Origin: an uncultured Campylobacter sp.
GTDB lineage: Bacteria > Campylobacterota > Campylobacteria > Campylobacterales > Campylobacteraceae
Direction of reading: 5' to 3'
Assembly (NCBI RefSeq): GCF_937997535.1
Contig: NZ_CALKTT010000042.1
Location: 1 to 31,481 of the forward strand
Length of the DNA stretch: 31,481 nt
The notes beneath the pieces were generated by a model, which made no database searches, had not been told where the DNA came from, and saw only the letters and a list, made by a program, of their open reading frames with translations. Positions within the stretch are counted from its first letter, which is position 1, and each line of letters begins with the position of its first letter. The position numbers and the translations under genes are program-made. Shown piece after piece: positions 1 to 8,092 of this stretch.

Positions 1-541
1 TATATATAAAAAATAGTATTGAGATCAGAAAAATACAAGGTAGTATTTTCTTAGTCTTTATATTTATAAAAAAAACAATGGGCAAGACAGCATAAAATAC
101 TAGCTCAATCGAGATCGTCCAAAGCGGCGCATTTATCTCACCCGTACCAAAAGCCTTACTGGCTTCAAGATTATAAAATTGCAAAAAGCTGATTTGAGTA
201 AGAAGCCATTTAAAAAAATCAAAGTCAAAATTTAAATCTATAAAAATATATAAAATTACTATACCGATAAAAATATTAATATAAAGCCCTGGATAAATTC
301 TTAAAATTCTATTTTTAATGTAAGTTTTTAAATCTTGATTTTTTGCATAAGACATACTTATTAAAAAACCACTAATCAGAAAAAATACAGTTACGCCGCT
401 AAAATTTAGTATATTAGTTATATACCAAGACAAATCGCTTTTATCTGCTAAATAACCATTTGCATGAACAAACATAACTTGGAGCGCAGCTATCAATCTT
501 AATAAATTAAAATTATTATTTACTATAATGCTATTATTCAT
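1..541 (-). CDS. Acyltransferase-3 family membrane O-acyltransferase, partial (C-terminus beyond window)
   Basis: The reading frame is open from the ATG at 541-539 to the window edge, giving 180 N-terminal codons. It shows the family landmarks: an Arg-x10-His motif (R15, H26) in the first membrane helix, then VFFLISGFLIS, NRILRIYPGLY and PLWTISIELVFY. Members usually have 330-380 residues, so about half is present. The family moves acetyl or similar acyl groups from the cytoplasm onto sugars at the inner membrane; here the target is presumably the polysaccharide made by this locus. The ATG overlaps the last 8 bases of the heparinase-like gene, so translation is probably coupled. It is a paralogue of the acyltransferase at 16332-17430, but its start region has no poly-G tract. 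The exact substrate cannot be read from the sequence. Confidence 0.88.
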   Translation of the reverse strand, partial: MNNSIIVNNNFNLLRLIAALQVMFVHANGYLADKSDLSWYITNILNFSGVTVFFLISGFLISMSYAKNQDLKTYIKNRILRIYPGLYINIFIGIVILYIFIDLNFDFDFFKWLLTQISFLQFYNLEASKAFGTGEINAPLWTISIELVFYAVLPIVFFINIKTKKILPCIFLISILFFIY

Positions 542-2633
542 TTAATGCACCAATTCTCGATAACTTCCCATATCCGTTCGAATATAACTCAAATTTACTA
601 TAATAAAATTCCCTATTTGCCATATCGACAATCTCCAACCCGTCCTCTTTTATCTCAAATTTTCTAATAATTTTTACGCCTTTATATTCTGCGGCTAGGC
701 TTATAAAATTTTCTCCAAAATCCGCCACTTCGCATCTGCATTCCGCAAACATTCCAAATAGTCCTATCGCCCCCTCGCCCCAACTATTTTGTTCCAAATC
801 GCCTATAATCGGCACGTTGTGTGCCTTGACACTTCTAAATTCATTTCTCCTGTCTGGGATCGGAGTATAAAGATAGGTGCCGGGATCCCTCGCTATGTCG
901 CGACCGTTTATCCACAGCTCGTAGCCCAGCTTATCGTTGTGCGTATGTCCGCCGTGGCCATTCTGCCCGAGCGGCGTAGCGCAGATGGCGAGATAAAATT
1001 TATTGGACTTAAAGATAAAAATTCCGCTGTCCGGATAAAATATTTTTTTGATCTCTTGCGAATTTGGAATTTTAAATTCTATACTTTTTCGGTGCGACAG
1101 TTCGCCGAATTTCACGCCCGAGATGATCAGGCTTTTGTATGTTTTATCGCTCACTTGCAGCGTGCGCCCTGCGAGTGAGCGAACAAAGCTCCTCTCAAAG
1201 CGCATATCGTTTTTAAATATCTCATCGTCAAAAATCCCGCCCATGAAGCTAATTAGCGCCGAGTGATTTAAGATATTTTCATCCCAAAACGGCTCGCCCC
1301 CGCCCGCGAAGCCGCTTAAATTTAGATATTTTCGCGCGGCTTGTTCGCTGCTCAAAAACTCGCCGTTTGGGCTAAATTTAAAAAATCTGCCGCTGTCGTT
1401 ATCGCCGAATTGCGGCACTTCGCCGTTTGGCTTTGTAATGTCCGCGGTAAACCTACCGATTTTGTATAGTCTGTCCACAAACCACTGCGGCAGCGCTATC
1501 TGTCCATCTAAAATTTTAAATTCCTGCTCCTCCGGCGGTAAAAGTTTCGGCTTTTTGCGCCAAAGTTTTGCGTCGTAATTTTGCAAAGATGAAATTTTAT
1601 CGCTTTTTAGACCCAGTATCAGAGCCACGGAATACGCCATCAGTTCGCCGCTTAGGCGGTGGTAACTCGTAGAGCTTTCAAAATTTCCGCCGTCTTCGTA
1701 AAATTCCTTTTTCATTTCGCAGGTTATCTCTTGGAGGGCAAATGCTAGCCACGCGTCTATCTCGCCGCCGCCGTCCAAATACGCGCAAGCTTGCAGCAGA
1801 CCTGCGATGTCGCTTAGATAGTGATTTGACGTTAGATGCGGCGAATATTCCAGGTTATTTACGATATGGAGAGCGTGCTCGTAGACGCTATTTGAAAGGG
1901 TCTGCTTGAAATTTTGATCTAAAATTCCGCCGCCGTCCATCTGGCAAAACATATCGTAAGCCGCCAGCATATTGGCGACTCTGATGCCTACGTCCATCGT
2001 GCAGGTCCAATTTACGCCTATTCTAGGCGGATTGTTGCGGATAAAATCTAAAATTTGGTTTTTAAATTCTTTTAAATTTTGCTCCTTTAAACTCGGATCC
2101 GCCATCGTAAAAATAGCAAGCTGCGGCAAGTGCTGAAACCTTGCAAGCTCCCACGGCACCTTTATATCGCTGCCGGGCTTATGGGCTATGCGCTGATCTT
2201 TGTACCATTTTTTCTCGCTCCACCGAAAGCCGCTTTTAAAATCCTTTTGCCAATCGATCGGCTCGTAGCCTTCAGGCGCGCTCGCGGGCGCCGCGACATT
2301 CATATCGTATTTGTATCGCTCAAGCCCGAGCGCCGCGCTATCATAGCTATTTTTTACCCAGCCGCTACCGAGTAGATCAAATTTATGCTGGATGTACATT
2401 TTGGATAGGTAATCGGCAACATCCGGATCGATATTTGACAGGTTGAGCTCTTTTATATTTATGTAGCTAGTTTTTATAATCGGAATGTTAAAATTTATAT
2501 GTGTATTGCCTCGTATTAAATCGATATAATATTTACTTTTATTGTAAAAAAATACGTAAAATTTATTATAAATTTTTAATAAAATTAGTCTAGGTGTCAT
2601 TGATGCGAGTTTTTTAAAGTAAAAATATATCAT
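534..2633 (-). CDS. Heparinase II/III-like (alginate-lyase family) protein
   Basis: This 699-residue protein has the two-part layout of heparinase II/III-like proteins: an alpha-helical toroid in the N-terminal half (with SSTSYHRLSGEL and HLTSNHYLSDIAGL) and a beta-rich C-terminal part with GGHTHNDKLGYEL followed by DPGTYLYTP. His and Tyr residues of this kind serve lyases that cleave uronic-acid polysaccharides. No signal peptide is visible; the N-terminus is basic and aromatic with no cleavage site, so export is doubtful. The ATG at 2633, just after the stop of the preceding gene, is preferred over an in-frame GTG at 2651. The first roughly 100 codons are far more AT-rich than the rest. Homologues recur in O-antigen loci beside the fused oxidoreductase seen here at 14206-16335, where their role is unsettled: lyase, editing enzyme, or a synthetic enzyme acting on uronic-acid intermediates. 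Confidence 0.8.
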   Translation of the reverse strand: MIYFYFKKLASMTPRLILLKIYNKFYVFFYNKSKYYIDLIRGNTHINFNIPIIKTSYINIKELNLSNIDPDVADYLSKMYIQHKFDLLGSGWVKNSYDSAALGLERYKYDMNVAAPASAPEGYEPIDWQKDFKSGFRWSEKKWYKDQRIAHKPGSDIKVPWELARFQHLPQLAIFTMADPSLKEQNLKEFKNQILDFIRNNPPRIGVNWTCTMDVGIRVANMLAAYDMFCQMDGGGILDQNFKQTLSNSVYEHALHIVNNLEYSPHLTSNHYLSDIAGLLQACAYLDGGGEIDAWLAFALQEITCEMKKEFYEDGGNFESSTSYHRLSGELMAYSVALILGLKSDKISSLQNYDAKLWRKKPKLLPPEEQEFKILDGQIALPQWFVDRLYKIGRFTADITKPNGEVPQFGDNDSGRFFKFSPNGEFLSSEQAARKYLNLSGFAGGGEPFWDENILNHSALISFMGGIFDDEIFKNDMRFERSFVRSLAGRTLQVSDKTYKSLIISGVKFGELSHRKSIEFKIPNSQEIKKIFYPDSGIFIFKSNKFYLAICATPLGQNGHGGHTHNDKLGYELWINGRDIARDPGTYLYTPIPDRRNEFRSVKAHNVPIIGDLEQNSWGEGAIGLFGMFAECRCEVADFGENFISLAAEYKGVKIIRKFEIKEDGLEIVDMANREFYYSKFELYSNGYGKLSRIGALNE

Positions 2634-2637
2634 TGAT

Positions 2638-3705
2638 CTATATCTTTGCACCGCATTCTTTATAAATTTTAATTAAATCATCAACAACTAGATCTATTTC
2701 ATGATATTTTTCTACATACATTCTGCTCTTTTTGCCCAACTCTTCTCTTGCTTGCGGATTTAAAATTAAAAATTTAAGATTGTCGTAAATTGTTATAGGA
2801 TTTGTATTCACAAATGGCAGCTCTTTTGGAAACTTATCTATTATGCTCTCTTTAATGTATGTAATTGTAGGTTTATATAAAGCGCAAGATTCGAGCGCCA
2901 AAACACCGTGCGAGCCCGTTCTTAGCTCATCAACCAATATATCGCAATCCGCTATTTCTTGATAAACTTCATGCTGAGTTAAATTGGTTATGAATTTATA
3001 TTCGAATTTATAACCATCTTTTTGTAACCTATTAATTGCATCTTCTACAAAAATAGTGCCTCTTGGTATGGGATGAGTTGGCATATGCAAAATTTTAACA
3101 ATATCGCTTTTATCTTTTTGTTCTATTTTTACATACTCATCAAGCATCTTTATGTCAATGGGCTGCCTAAATCTATAAATATTTTTAAAAAATGGAGCGC
3201 AATAAACCTCCATTTCCGGATCAGTTATAATTTTCACGCCATTTTTTGCAAGCGTTTTAAGCTTACTACGTATTTTACGGTCCTTATACTTATCATCAAA
3301 CCTATAAAAAAATGGATTATCACTAACTGCCATTTCGATAATTCTAGCATCGCCACCACCCCAGCTAATAAACATTGGAATTTTAAAAAATTTAAAAATA
3401 TATGTATCAAGGCAAAATGGTAGTATTGTTTCCCCATGATAATGAATCATCTGTCCCTTTTTAATAATCTCAAAAATTAATTTTATCCTATTAAAAAGTT
3501 TAACAACAACACTATCTTTGCCGCTATTTAAAGCTTTGTCGTATTTTAAGGCTCTTTTTGATAGTATTTTTTTACCTTGCTTATCACTAACGCCATCACT
3601 ATCTTCGGAGGACAAAACAATGTTTATTGCTTCAAATCCTCTTTTTCTTAAATTTTCCGATATTGCATATGGCCAACCGGCCAAAAGTCCTATTTGATAA
3701 ATCAT
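2638..3705 (-). CDS. GT-B fold glycosyltransferase (GT4-like)
   Basis: A 355-residue protein without membrane helices. The N-terminus (MIYQIGLLAGWPYAISENL) and the first domain (MIHYHGE, FISWGGGDAR) resemble the acceptor domain of GT-B transferases. The second domain carries ILHMPTHPIPRG and then CDILVDELRTGSHGVLALES, the usual position of the donor-nucleotide-binding Glu region in GT4-like enzymes. It presumably adds one sugar of the repeat unit at the cytoplasmic face of the membrane. The ATG at 3705 follows AGGAGC at 5-base spacing, 10 bases after hisF. Its position directly after the amidotransferase/HisH/HisF genes suggests, without proving, that its donor or acceptor is the acetamidino sugar made by them. 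Donor and linkage cannot be deduced. Confidence 0.72.
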   Translation of the reverse strand: MIYQIGLLAGWPYAISENLRKRGFEAINIVLSSEDSDGVSDKQGKKILSKRALKYDKALNSGKDSVVVKLFNRIKLIFEIIKKGQMIHYHGETILPFCLDTYIFKFFKIPMFISWGGGDARIIEMAVSDNPFFYRFDDKYKDRKIRSKLKTLAKNGVKIITDPEMEVYCAPFFKNIYRFRQPIDIKMLDEYVKIEQKDKSDIVKILHMPTHPIPRGTIFVEDAINRLQKDGYKFEYKFITNLTQHEVYQEIADCDILVDELRTGSHGVLALESCALYKPTITYIKESIIDKFPKELPFVNTNPITIYDNLKFLILNPQAREELGKKSRMYVEKYHEIDLVVDDLIKIYKECGAKI

Positions 3706-3714
3706 TTTTAGCTC

Positions 3715-4476
3715 CTATTTTAACATTTCCTCTAAGATATTTTTATTTGGGAAATTTACCAAAACGCCCATGCCTTTTTTCTGGTATACAACCATACTAC
3801 CGACAGCACACGCCGAAACACCAGCCAATTTAACAGCATCTCTTATATCCTCTATTTTCCCACATCCACCATTTGCGATTATTGGTATATTTGTATTTTC
3901 GACAACTTCTTTAAGCGTTTGTATATCATATCCATCCCAAGTACCGTCTTTTTCAATAGATGTAACAATTATTTCTCCAATACCGGCCGCCTGTAATCGC
4001 TTAATCCACTCTAAAATATCATATTTTTGTCTTTTTGTCCCATGATGAGAATATATATGTTTTTTACCCAAAAAATCCTTGCCGACATCAACAGAACCAA
4101 TAACGCTTTGTGCACCAAAGTGACTTGAAATTTTTTCTATCAAATCGAGATTTTTAAAAGCATTTGAGTTCACTACAATCTTTTCAAAGCCGATTTCAAA
4201 AATTCTCTTCGCATCGTCAAAGGATTTTATATTGCCGCCGTAACTAAGGGGCATGAAACATTCATTTGCAATATCTTGCAAAATTCTAAAATTTATATCT
4301 CTATCTTCTTTTGAGGCGAAAATATCTAAGAACATCAACTCATCTACTTCTATCTCGTTAAAAATTCTAACAGTATTTACAGGATCGCCTATATAGCTAT
4401 ATTTTTTAAATTTGATTGTTTTTACAAGACTTTCATTTTTTAAAAGCAGACATGGGATCACTCTTGTTTGCAGCAT
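3715..4476 (-). CDS. hisF2: HisF2: HisF-like partner of the sugar amidotransferase
   Basis: A 253-residue beta/alpha barrel that aligns with imidazole-glycerol-phosphate synthase cyclase subunit HisF along its length (RVIPCLLLKN, DELMFLDIFAS, PLSYGGNI, GAGEI-like ITSIEKDGTWDGYD, PIIANGGCGK). In true HisF the catalytic pair is Asp11 and Asp130; here position 11 is Leu while Asp130 (IGSVDVGKD) remains. This fits a specialised copy that no longer closes an imidazole ring and instead passes ammonia from HisH to WbpG, as in acetamidino-sugar loci such as that of Pseudomonas aeruginosa O5. The start at 4476 was chosen because AGGATATAAG precedes it and the ATG follows the hisH stop by one base; an in-frame ATG at 4500 lies inside hisH. 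No other histidine genes are nearby. Confidence 0.88.
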   Translation of the reverse strand: MLQTRVIPCLLLKNESLVKTIKFKKYSYIGDPVNTVRIFNEIEVDELMFLDIFASKEDRDINFRILQDIANECFMPLSYGGNIKSFDDAKRIFEIGFEKIVVNSNAFKNLDLIEKISSHFGAQSVIGSVDVGKDFLGKKHIYSHHGTKRQKYDILEWIKRLQAAGIGEIIVTSIEKDGTWDGYDIQTLKEVVENTNIPIIANGGCGKIEDIRDAVKLAGVSACAVGSMVVYQKKGMGVLVNFPNKNILEEMLK

Positions 4477-4477
4477 C

Positions 4478-5095
4478 TTATATCCTTGCAAAATTTTCAA
4501 ATATTTTCATACCAAATTTATGACTTTTTTCTGGATGAAACTGAGCGCCATAGATGTTATTCTTTTGTATTGCGCTATCAAAATTTATACCATAATTTGT
4601 TTTTAAAATAGAATTTTTCTCATCTTCTACTCTGACAAAATACGAATGAACAAAATAAAATCTAGCCTCTTCGTCTTCTTTTAGTCCGGCGGTTAATAAA
4701 CTAGTATTTGAAATTTTGACATAGTTCCAACCCATATGCGGCACCCTTACATTGCTTTGTAGAAAATTTCTGAAACTTAATGTTTTTGCATCTATCCACC
4801 CGAGTCCTTTCAGATTCCCCTCATCGCTCGATTTTGTCAGAAGTTGCATACCAAGACAAATACCAAGGATTGGGATTTGCTCTTTTAATGCCTTTTCGTT
4901 AAGAACTTCAATTAAATTACTATCATTGATTCTTTTCATTGCAGCGTCAAAAGAACCGACTCCCGGCAAAAGTATCTTGCTCGCCTTTGCAATTTTATCA
5001 ATATCGCTTTCTATAATAGCCTCTACGCCGATATATTTAAACATATTTTTAATGGAACCAAGATTGCCCATACCATAATTTACAATTGTTACCAC
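4478..5095 (-). CDS. hisH2: HisH2: glutamine amidotransferase subunit
   Basis: A 205-residue class I glutamine amidotransferase of the HisH type. The nucleophile is Cys80 in GICLGMQLL, and His187 and Glu189 in QFHPEKS complete the triad; the oxyanion region LLPGVGSF is also present. It hydrolyses glutamine to release ammonia. The flanking genes, a WbpG-like sugar amidotransferase upstream and a HisF-like protein downstream, show that the ammonia is used to convert an N-acetyl group of a nucleotide sugar to an acetamidino group and not for histidine synthesis. The start is a GTG at 5095 overlapping the last 7 bases of the upstream gene, so the subunits are probably made by coupled translation. 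All catalytic residues look intact. Confidence 0.9.
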   Translation of the reverse strand: MVTIVNYGMGNLGSIKNMFKYIGVEAIIESDIDKIAKASKILLPGVGSFDAAMKRINDSNLIEVLNEKALKEQIPILGICLGMQLLTKSSDEGNLKGLGWIDAKTLSFRNFLQSNVRVPHMGWNYVKISNTSLLTAGLKEDEEARFYFVHSYFVRVEDEKNSILKTNYGINFDSAIQKNNIYGAQFHPEKSHKFGMKIFENFARI

Positions 5096-6249
5096 TCTCT
5101 ATCCTTTGGCATAGGGAAGCAATATTTTAAATAAAAACTCATAGGAACTAAATTTGCATTTGCAAGAATTTTAAAAAGCGGTCTTAATCTCTCAAAAGTC
5201 TTTTTATACGTTGGGTAATCATGCCATATTTTTGGCTTTCGGTTCATCACTTCTTCATATTGCTTATCGGTTAAATCTAATCTTTTTTTAAAATACTCTA
5301 CCAAGTCTTTTTCTACATAGGGCTCGCTATTATATTCCGCCAGCGCGTCATCCCTACTCATTTTTCCATTTCTGACCTTCGCTGAGAGGGTATTATTTCG
5401 CATGTCTGTACCAAATTTTTGCGGCAAATAGACGCTGTGAAAAAATGAAGTCATTCTGTTTTCTAAATGATGTCCGCCATAATACTTCCAACCATACTCT
5501 GCTTCTAGAAATCTCATGGCGTCTTCTTTATTATAGCCAACATACCAAAAAGGTCTTATCTTTTTAATCCTAACAACAGCGGTCCAAAACAAAAATCTAG
5601 CTAGTGTCATCAAAGGATAGGTCCTCATGGGCATTTTGCCAAACATTTTATGTATTGATTCGATATATTTTCCATCAAAATAGTTTCTACCAACAGGGGT
5701 TATTCCCTCTTCTATAAACGAATGACCCTCTAAAACATATTTTATATTATACCTCCAAGCTGCTCTATACATAATCTCGGCCAATGCCAAATCGGTTGAC
5801 GCCTCAATTTCAGCGACATCAGCCAAGAAAAAGGATCTAAAAATATCATCAACCTCTTTATTATCTACTACATAAGTATATAAATCTATATCAAGTCCGG
5901 TTAAGACTTTTCTAATATTTTGCGTTGCTATGGCGCTATTCCAAGTGTTATCATAATGTACCGCAAGCGGTCTAAGTCCCATTTTTTTTGCCAGATATAG
6001 CATATAGGATGAATCTGTTCCGCCGCTAACGCCTATAACGCAATCATACTTTTTCCCAATACCGTCCTTTTTAATTTGTTCTACTATTTTTTTAAATTCT
6101 TCTTCGCCCTCTTTTGTACCGGTTTTGTAATCACTTTTTAGCTTATCCAGTTGATGACAATAGTTACAGACACCATTTTCATCAAATGTGATATAAGGAA
6201 CTCTACTATCATAAATACATCTAGTGCAAATTTTTAAATTAGCTTTCAA
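5089..6249 (-). CDS. wbpG: N-acetyl sugar amidotransferase (WbpG/PseA-type)
   Basis: This 386-residue protein has an ATP-pyrophosphatase (PP-loop) motif, SGGTDSS at about 75-81, preceded by two CxxC pairs (Cys8/Cys11 and Cys28/Cys31) typical of the family and likely to bind zinc. WbpG-type enzymes activate an N-acetyl group of a nucleotide sugar with ATP and replace its oxygen with ammonia, giving an acetamidino sugar; the ammonia comes from HisH through HisF, which are the next two genes. In P. aeruginosa the acetamidino sugar is a 2,3-diamino mannuronic acid, and here the WlbABC-like enzymes at 9.0-11.6 kb could make such a substrate. PseA/LegM-like use on a nonulosonate is less likely because no nonulosonate genes are seen. 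The start is TTG at 6249, forming a TTGA overlap with the preceding stop. Confidence 0.88.
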   Translation of the reverse strand: MKANLKICTRCIYDSRVPYITFDENGVCNYCHQLDKLKSDYKTGTKEGEEEFKKIVEQIKKDGIGKKYDCVIGVSGGTDSSYMLYLAKKMGLRPLAVHYDNTWNSAIATQNIRKVLTGLDIDLYTYVVDNKEVDDIFRSFFLADVAEIEASTDLALAEIMYRAAWRYNIKYVLEGHSFIEEGITPVGRNYFDGKYIESIHKMFGKMPMRTYPLMTLARFLFWTAVVRIKKIRPFWYVGYNKEDAMRFLEAEYGWKYYGGHHLENRMTSFFHSVYLPQKFGTDMRNNTLSAKVRNGKMSRDDALAEYNSEPYVEKDLVEYFKKRLDLTDKQYEEVMNRKPKIWHDYPTYKKTFERLRPLFKILANANLVPMSFYLKYCFPMPKDREW

Positions 6250-7016
6250 TCCTCTATCCTTGCCTTTTCAATAACTATTTTTTTACCATCAGATGTTCTA
6301 ATAAAAGCTCCTGGATATGGACTTGATTGGGCCCTGATAAAATCATAAAGCTCATTTGAAGGCTTTGATAGATCAATTTCTCCATCTTCTGGTGTCCTTT
6401 TGTCCCAGATCTCAAGTTTTGATTTATCCTGCTTAATAAATTGCATATCTGACAAGATGGGCAATGTTTTAACTAAAATTTCAATTGACTTATTGGTAGC
6501 TTTTTCATAAACCTCTTTAATGGTATCATTGTATTCTATCTTAAACCGTTCTTGAGCAATAATATCTCCTCCATCAACACTATCATCAAATTGAAAAAAA
6601 GTAACTCCCGTCTCTTTTTCTCCATTTATCATAGCCCAAACAAGTGGTGCCCAACCAGCATATTTTGGAAGCAATGATGCATGAATGCCACAAGCTCCAT
6701 ATTTTGGAATTGCTCTTATACTTTTAGGAACTATATAATACCAACCTAATACCAAAATAATATCTGGATTAATTTCTTTTATAATAAATTCATATTCTCC
6801 TAATTTTTTATTTTCATCAACATAATACAAGGGGATATTTTGTTTTTCTGCTATCGGATTTAAATTACTATAATTACTATTTTTAACTTTTTCATTACCT
6901 CTAACCATAAACTCTTGCGGGATAGTAAAAATAGCAGCTATATCAAAGCCATTAACAACTAGAGCTTGTAGCAACTCTTCACTAAACTTGGTGCAACCTA
7001 AAAAAACTATTCTCAT
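6246..7016 (-). CDS. Sugar N-formyltransferase (ArnA-N/Fmt-like)
   Basis: A 256-residue protein with the formyl-transferase fold used by Fmt, ArnA and sugar N-formyltransferases. It begins MRIVFLGCTKFSEELL and carries IHASLLPKYAG followed by GVTFFQFDDSVDGGDIIAQ. His112 and Asp148 match two members of the usual Asn-His-Asp catalytic triad; the Asn position two residues before the His is Gly110. The enzyme would transfer a formyl group from N10-formyltetrahydrofolate to an amino group on a nucleotide sugar. The aminotransferase encoded just upstream and the SDR before it are the natural source of that amino sugar. The ATG overlaps the preceding stop as ATGA. Whether the Gly substitution is a normal variant of this subgroup or impairs catalysis cannot be decided from sequence alone. 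Confidence 0.85.
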   Translation of the reverse strand: MRIVFLGCTKFSEELLQALVVNGFDIAAIFTIPQEFMVRGNEKVKNSNYSNLNPIAEKQNIPLYYVDENKKLGEYEFIIKEINPDIILVLGWYYIVPKSIRAIPKYGACGIHASLLPKYAGWAPLVWAMINGEKETGVTFFQFDDSVDGGDIIAQERFKIEYNDTIKEVYEKATNKSIEILVKTLPILSDMQFIKQDKSKLEIWDKRTPEDGEIDLSKPSNELYDFIRAQSSPYPGAFIRTSDGKKIVIEKARIED

Positions 7017-8092
7017 GAAAACTCTTTTATTTTATCACAAACAAATAAAACATCTAAATCATTATAGCAAGGCAATGTAATTGTTTGCTCTTGCAAGTAA
7101 AGTGCGTTTTTTTGAACTGCGTTATATTTTTTAGAATAATATGATGTACCGCTAAGACAATATGTCCCTATTGTGCTTTCAATGCCTATATCTTTTAAAT
7201 ATGCGATTAATTTATCTCTTATGATATTTTTTGGAACTTTAAAGACAAGCGATTGAACATTATGTATTGCGCCTTCTGATATCTTTTGAATTTCAAATCC
7301 ATAAGGCTCTAATTGTTTTGCAAATTGCTTCCTCATCTTATTTCTTGATGCCACTATGTCGTCTATTTTCTTGATTTGGACGATACCCATTGCGGCCTGT
7401 AGCTCTGACATTCTGTAATTGTATCCATAATCAATAAAGTTAAATTTATTGTTCTCAAATTTAGAGCCATGATTTAATTTAACATCAAAAAAATCTACTA
7501 TTTTAGAATCGTTAAATGTTATTGCCCCGCCCTCGCCAGTAGTAAGTAGCTTTCTGGGGTGAAAACTAAAACAAGTAATATCCGCTATATTGCCACATTT
7601 TACACCAAATTCGCTACTACCGATAGCGCATGCAGCATCTTCTATTAGCGGGATACCTTTTTCTTTGCATATCTCGCTTATTTTATGAATACCGGATGGA
7701 TTGCCTAATGCATCTACAAAAATAACTGCTTTTGTCTTTTTTGAAATTTTACTTGCTAATGACTCCGGCAGCATATTAAACGTATCAAAATCTACATCGG
7801 CAAAAATCGGTATGGCCCCTAAATCCTCCACCACATTAGCAGTGGCGGGAAAAGAAAAATCCGAGACTATAACTTCATCTCCGCTCCCAACCCCAACAGC
7901 TTTTAATGAAATAGACAAAGCGGTAGTAGCGGAAGTTGTAAGATATGCATATTTTGCACCCGTATAAGAAGCGATTTCATTTCTAAATTTTTCTACAAAT
8001 ACACCTTTTGTAAAATATCCGCTATCAAATATCTTTTTAAAATCGCTCTCTACTTCATCAAATGAAATATATGGTTTTATTAACTTTATCAT
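7013..8092 (-). CDS. DegT/DnrJ/EryC1 PLP-dependent nucleotide-sugar aminotransferase
   Basis: A 359-residue member of the DegT/DnrJ/EryC1 family. The cofactor lysine is Lys181 in FHPRKLLTTGEGG, and IEDAACAIGS supplies Asp152, which contacts the pyridine nitrogen; TTSATTALS is the phosphate-binding segment. Such enzymes add an amino group from glutamate to a keto nucleotide sugar. Its place between an SDR and an N-formyltransferase, with ATGA overlaps on both sides, suggests SDR (keto sugar), then aminotransferase (amino sugar), then formyltransferase (formamido sugar). That order parallels ArnA/ArnB or the Qui4NFo and Fuc3NFo type pathways. Whether the amino group goes to C3 or C4 cannot be read from the sequence. 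Confidence 0.87.
   Translation of the reverse strand: MIKLIKPYISFDEVESDFKKIFDSGYFTKGVFVEKFRNEIASYTGAKYAYLTTSATTALSISLKAVGVGSGDEVIVSDFSFPATANVVEDLGAIPIFADVDFDTFNMLPESLASKISKKTKAVIFVDALGNPSGIHKISEICKEKGIPLIEDAACAIGSSEFGVKCGNIADITCFSFHPRKLLTTGEGGAITFNDSKIVDFFDVKLNHGSKFENNKFNFIDYGYNYRMSELQAAMGIVQIKKIDDIVASRNKMRKQFAKQLEPYGFEIQKISEGAIHNVQSLVFKVPKNIIRDKLIAYLKDIGIESTIGTYCLSGTSYYSKKYNAVQKNALYLQEQTITLPCYNDLDVLFVCDKIKEFS

Noticed and set aside
789..1266. Plus-strand open frames inside the heparinase-like gene
   Set aside because: They are antisense to a well-supported gene and show no recognisable family motifs; the GC-richer stretch favours chance open frames.
3715..5095. HisH and HisF as histidine biosynthesis genes
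   Set aside because: No other his genes are present, they follow a WbpG-type gene, and HisF has lost Asp11.
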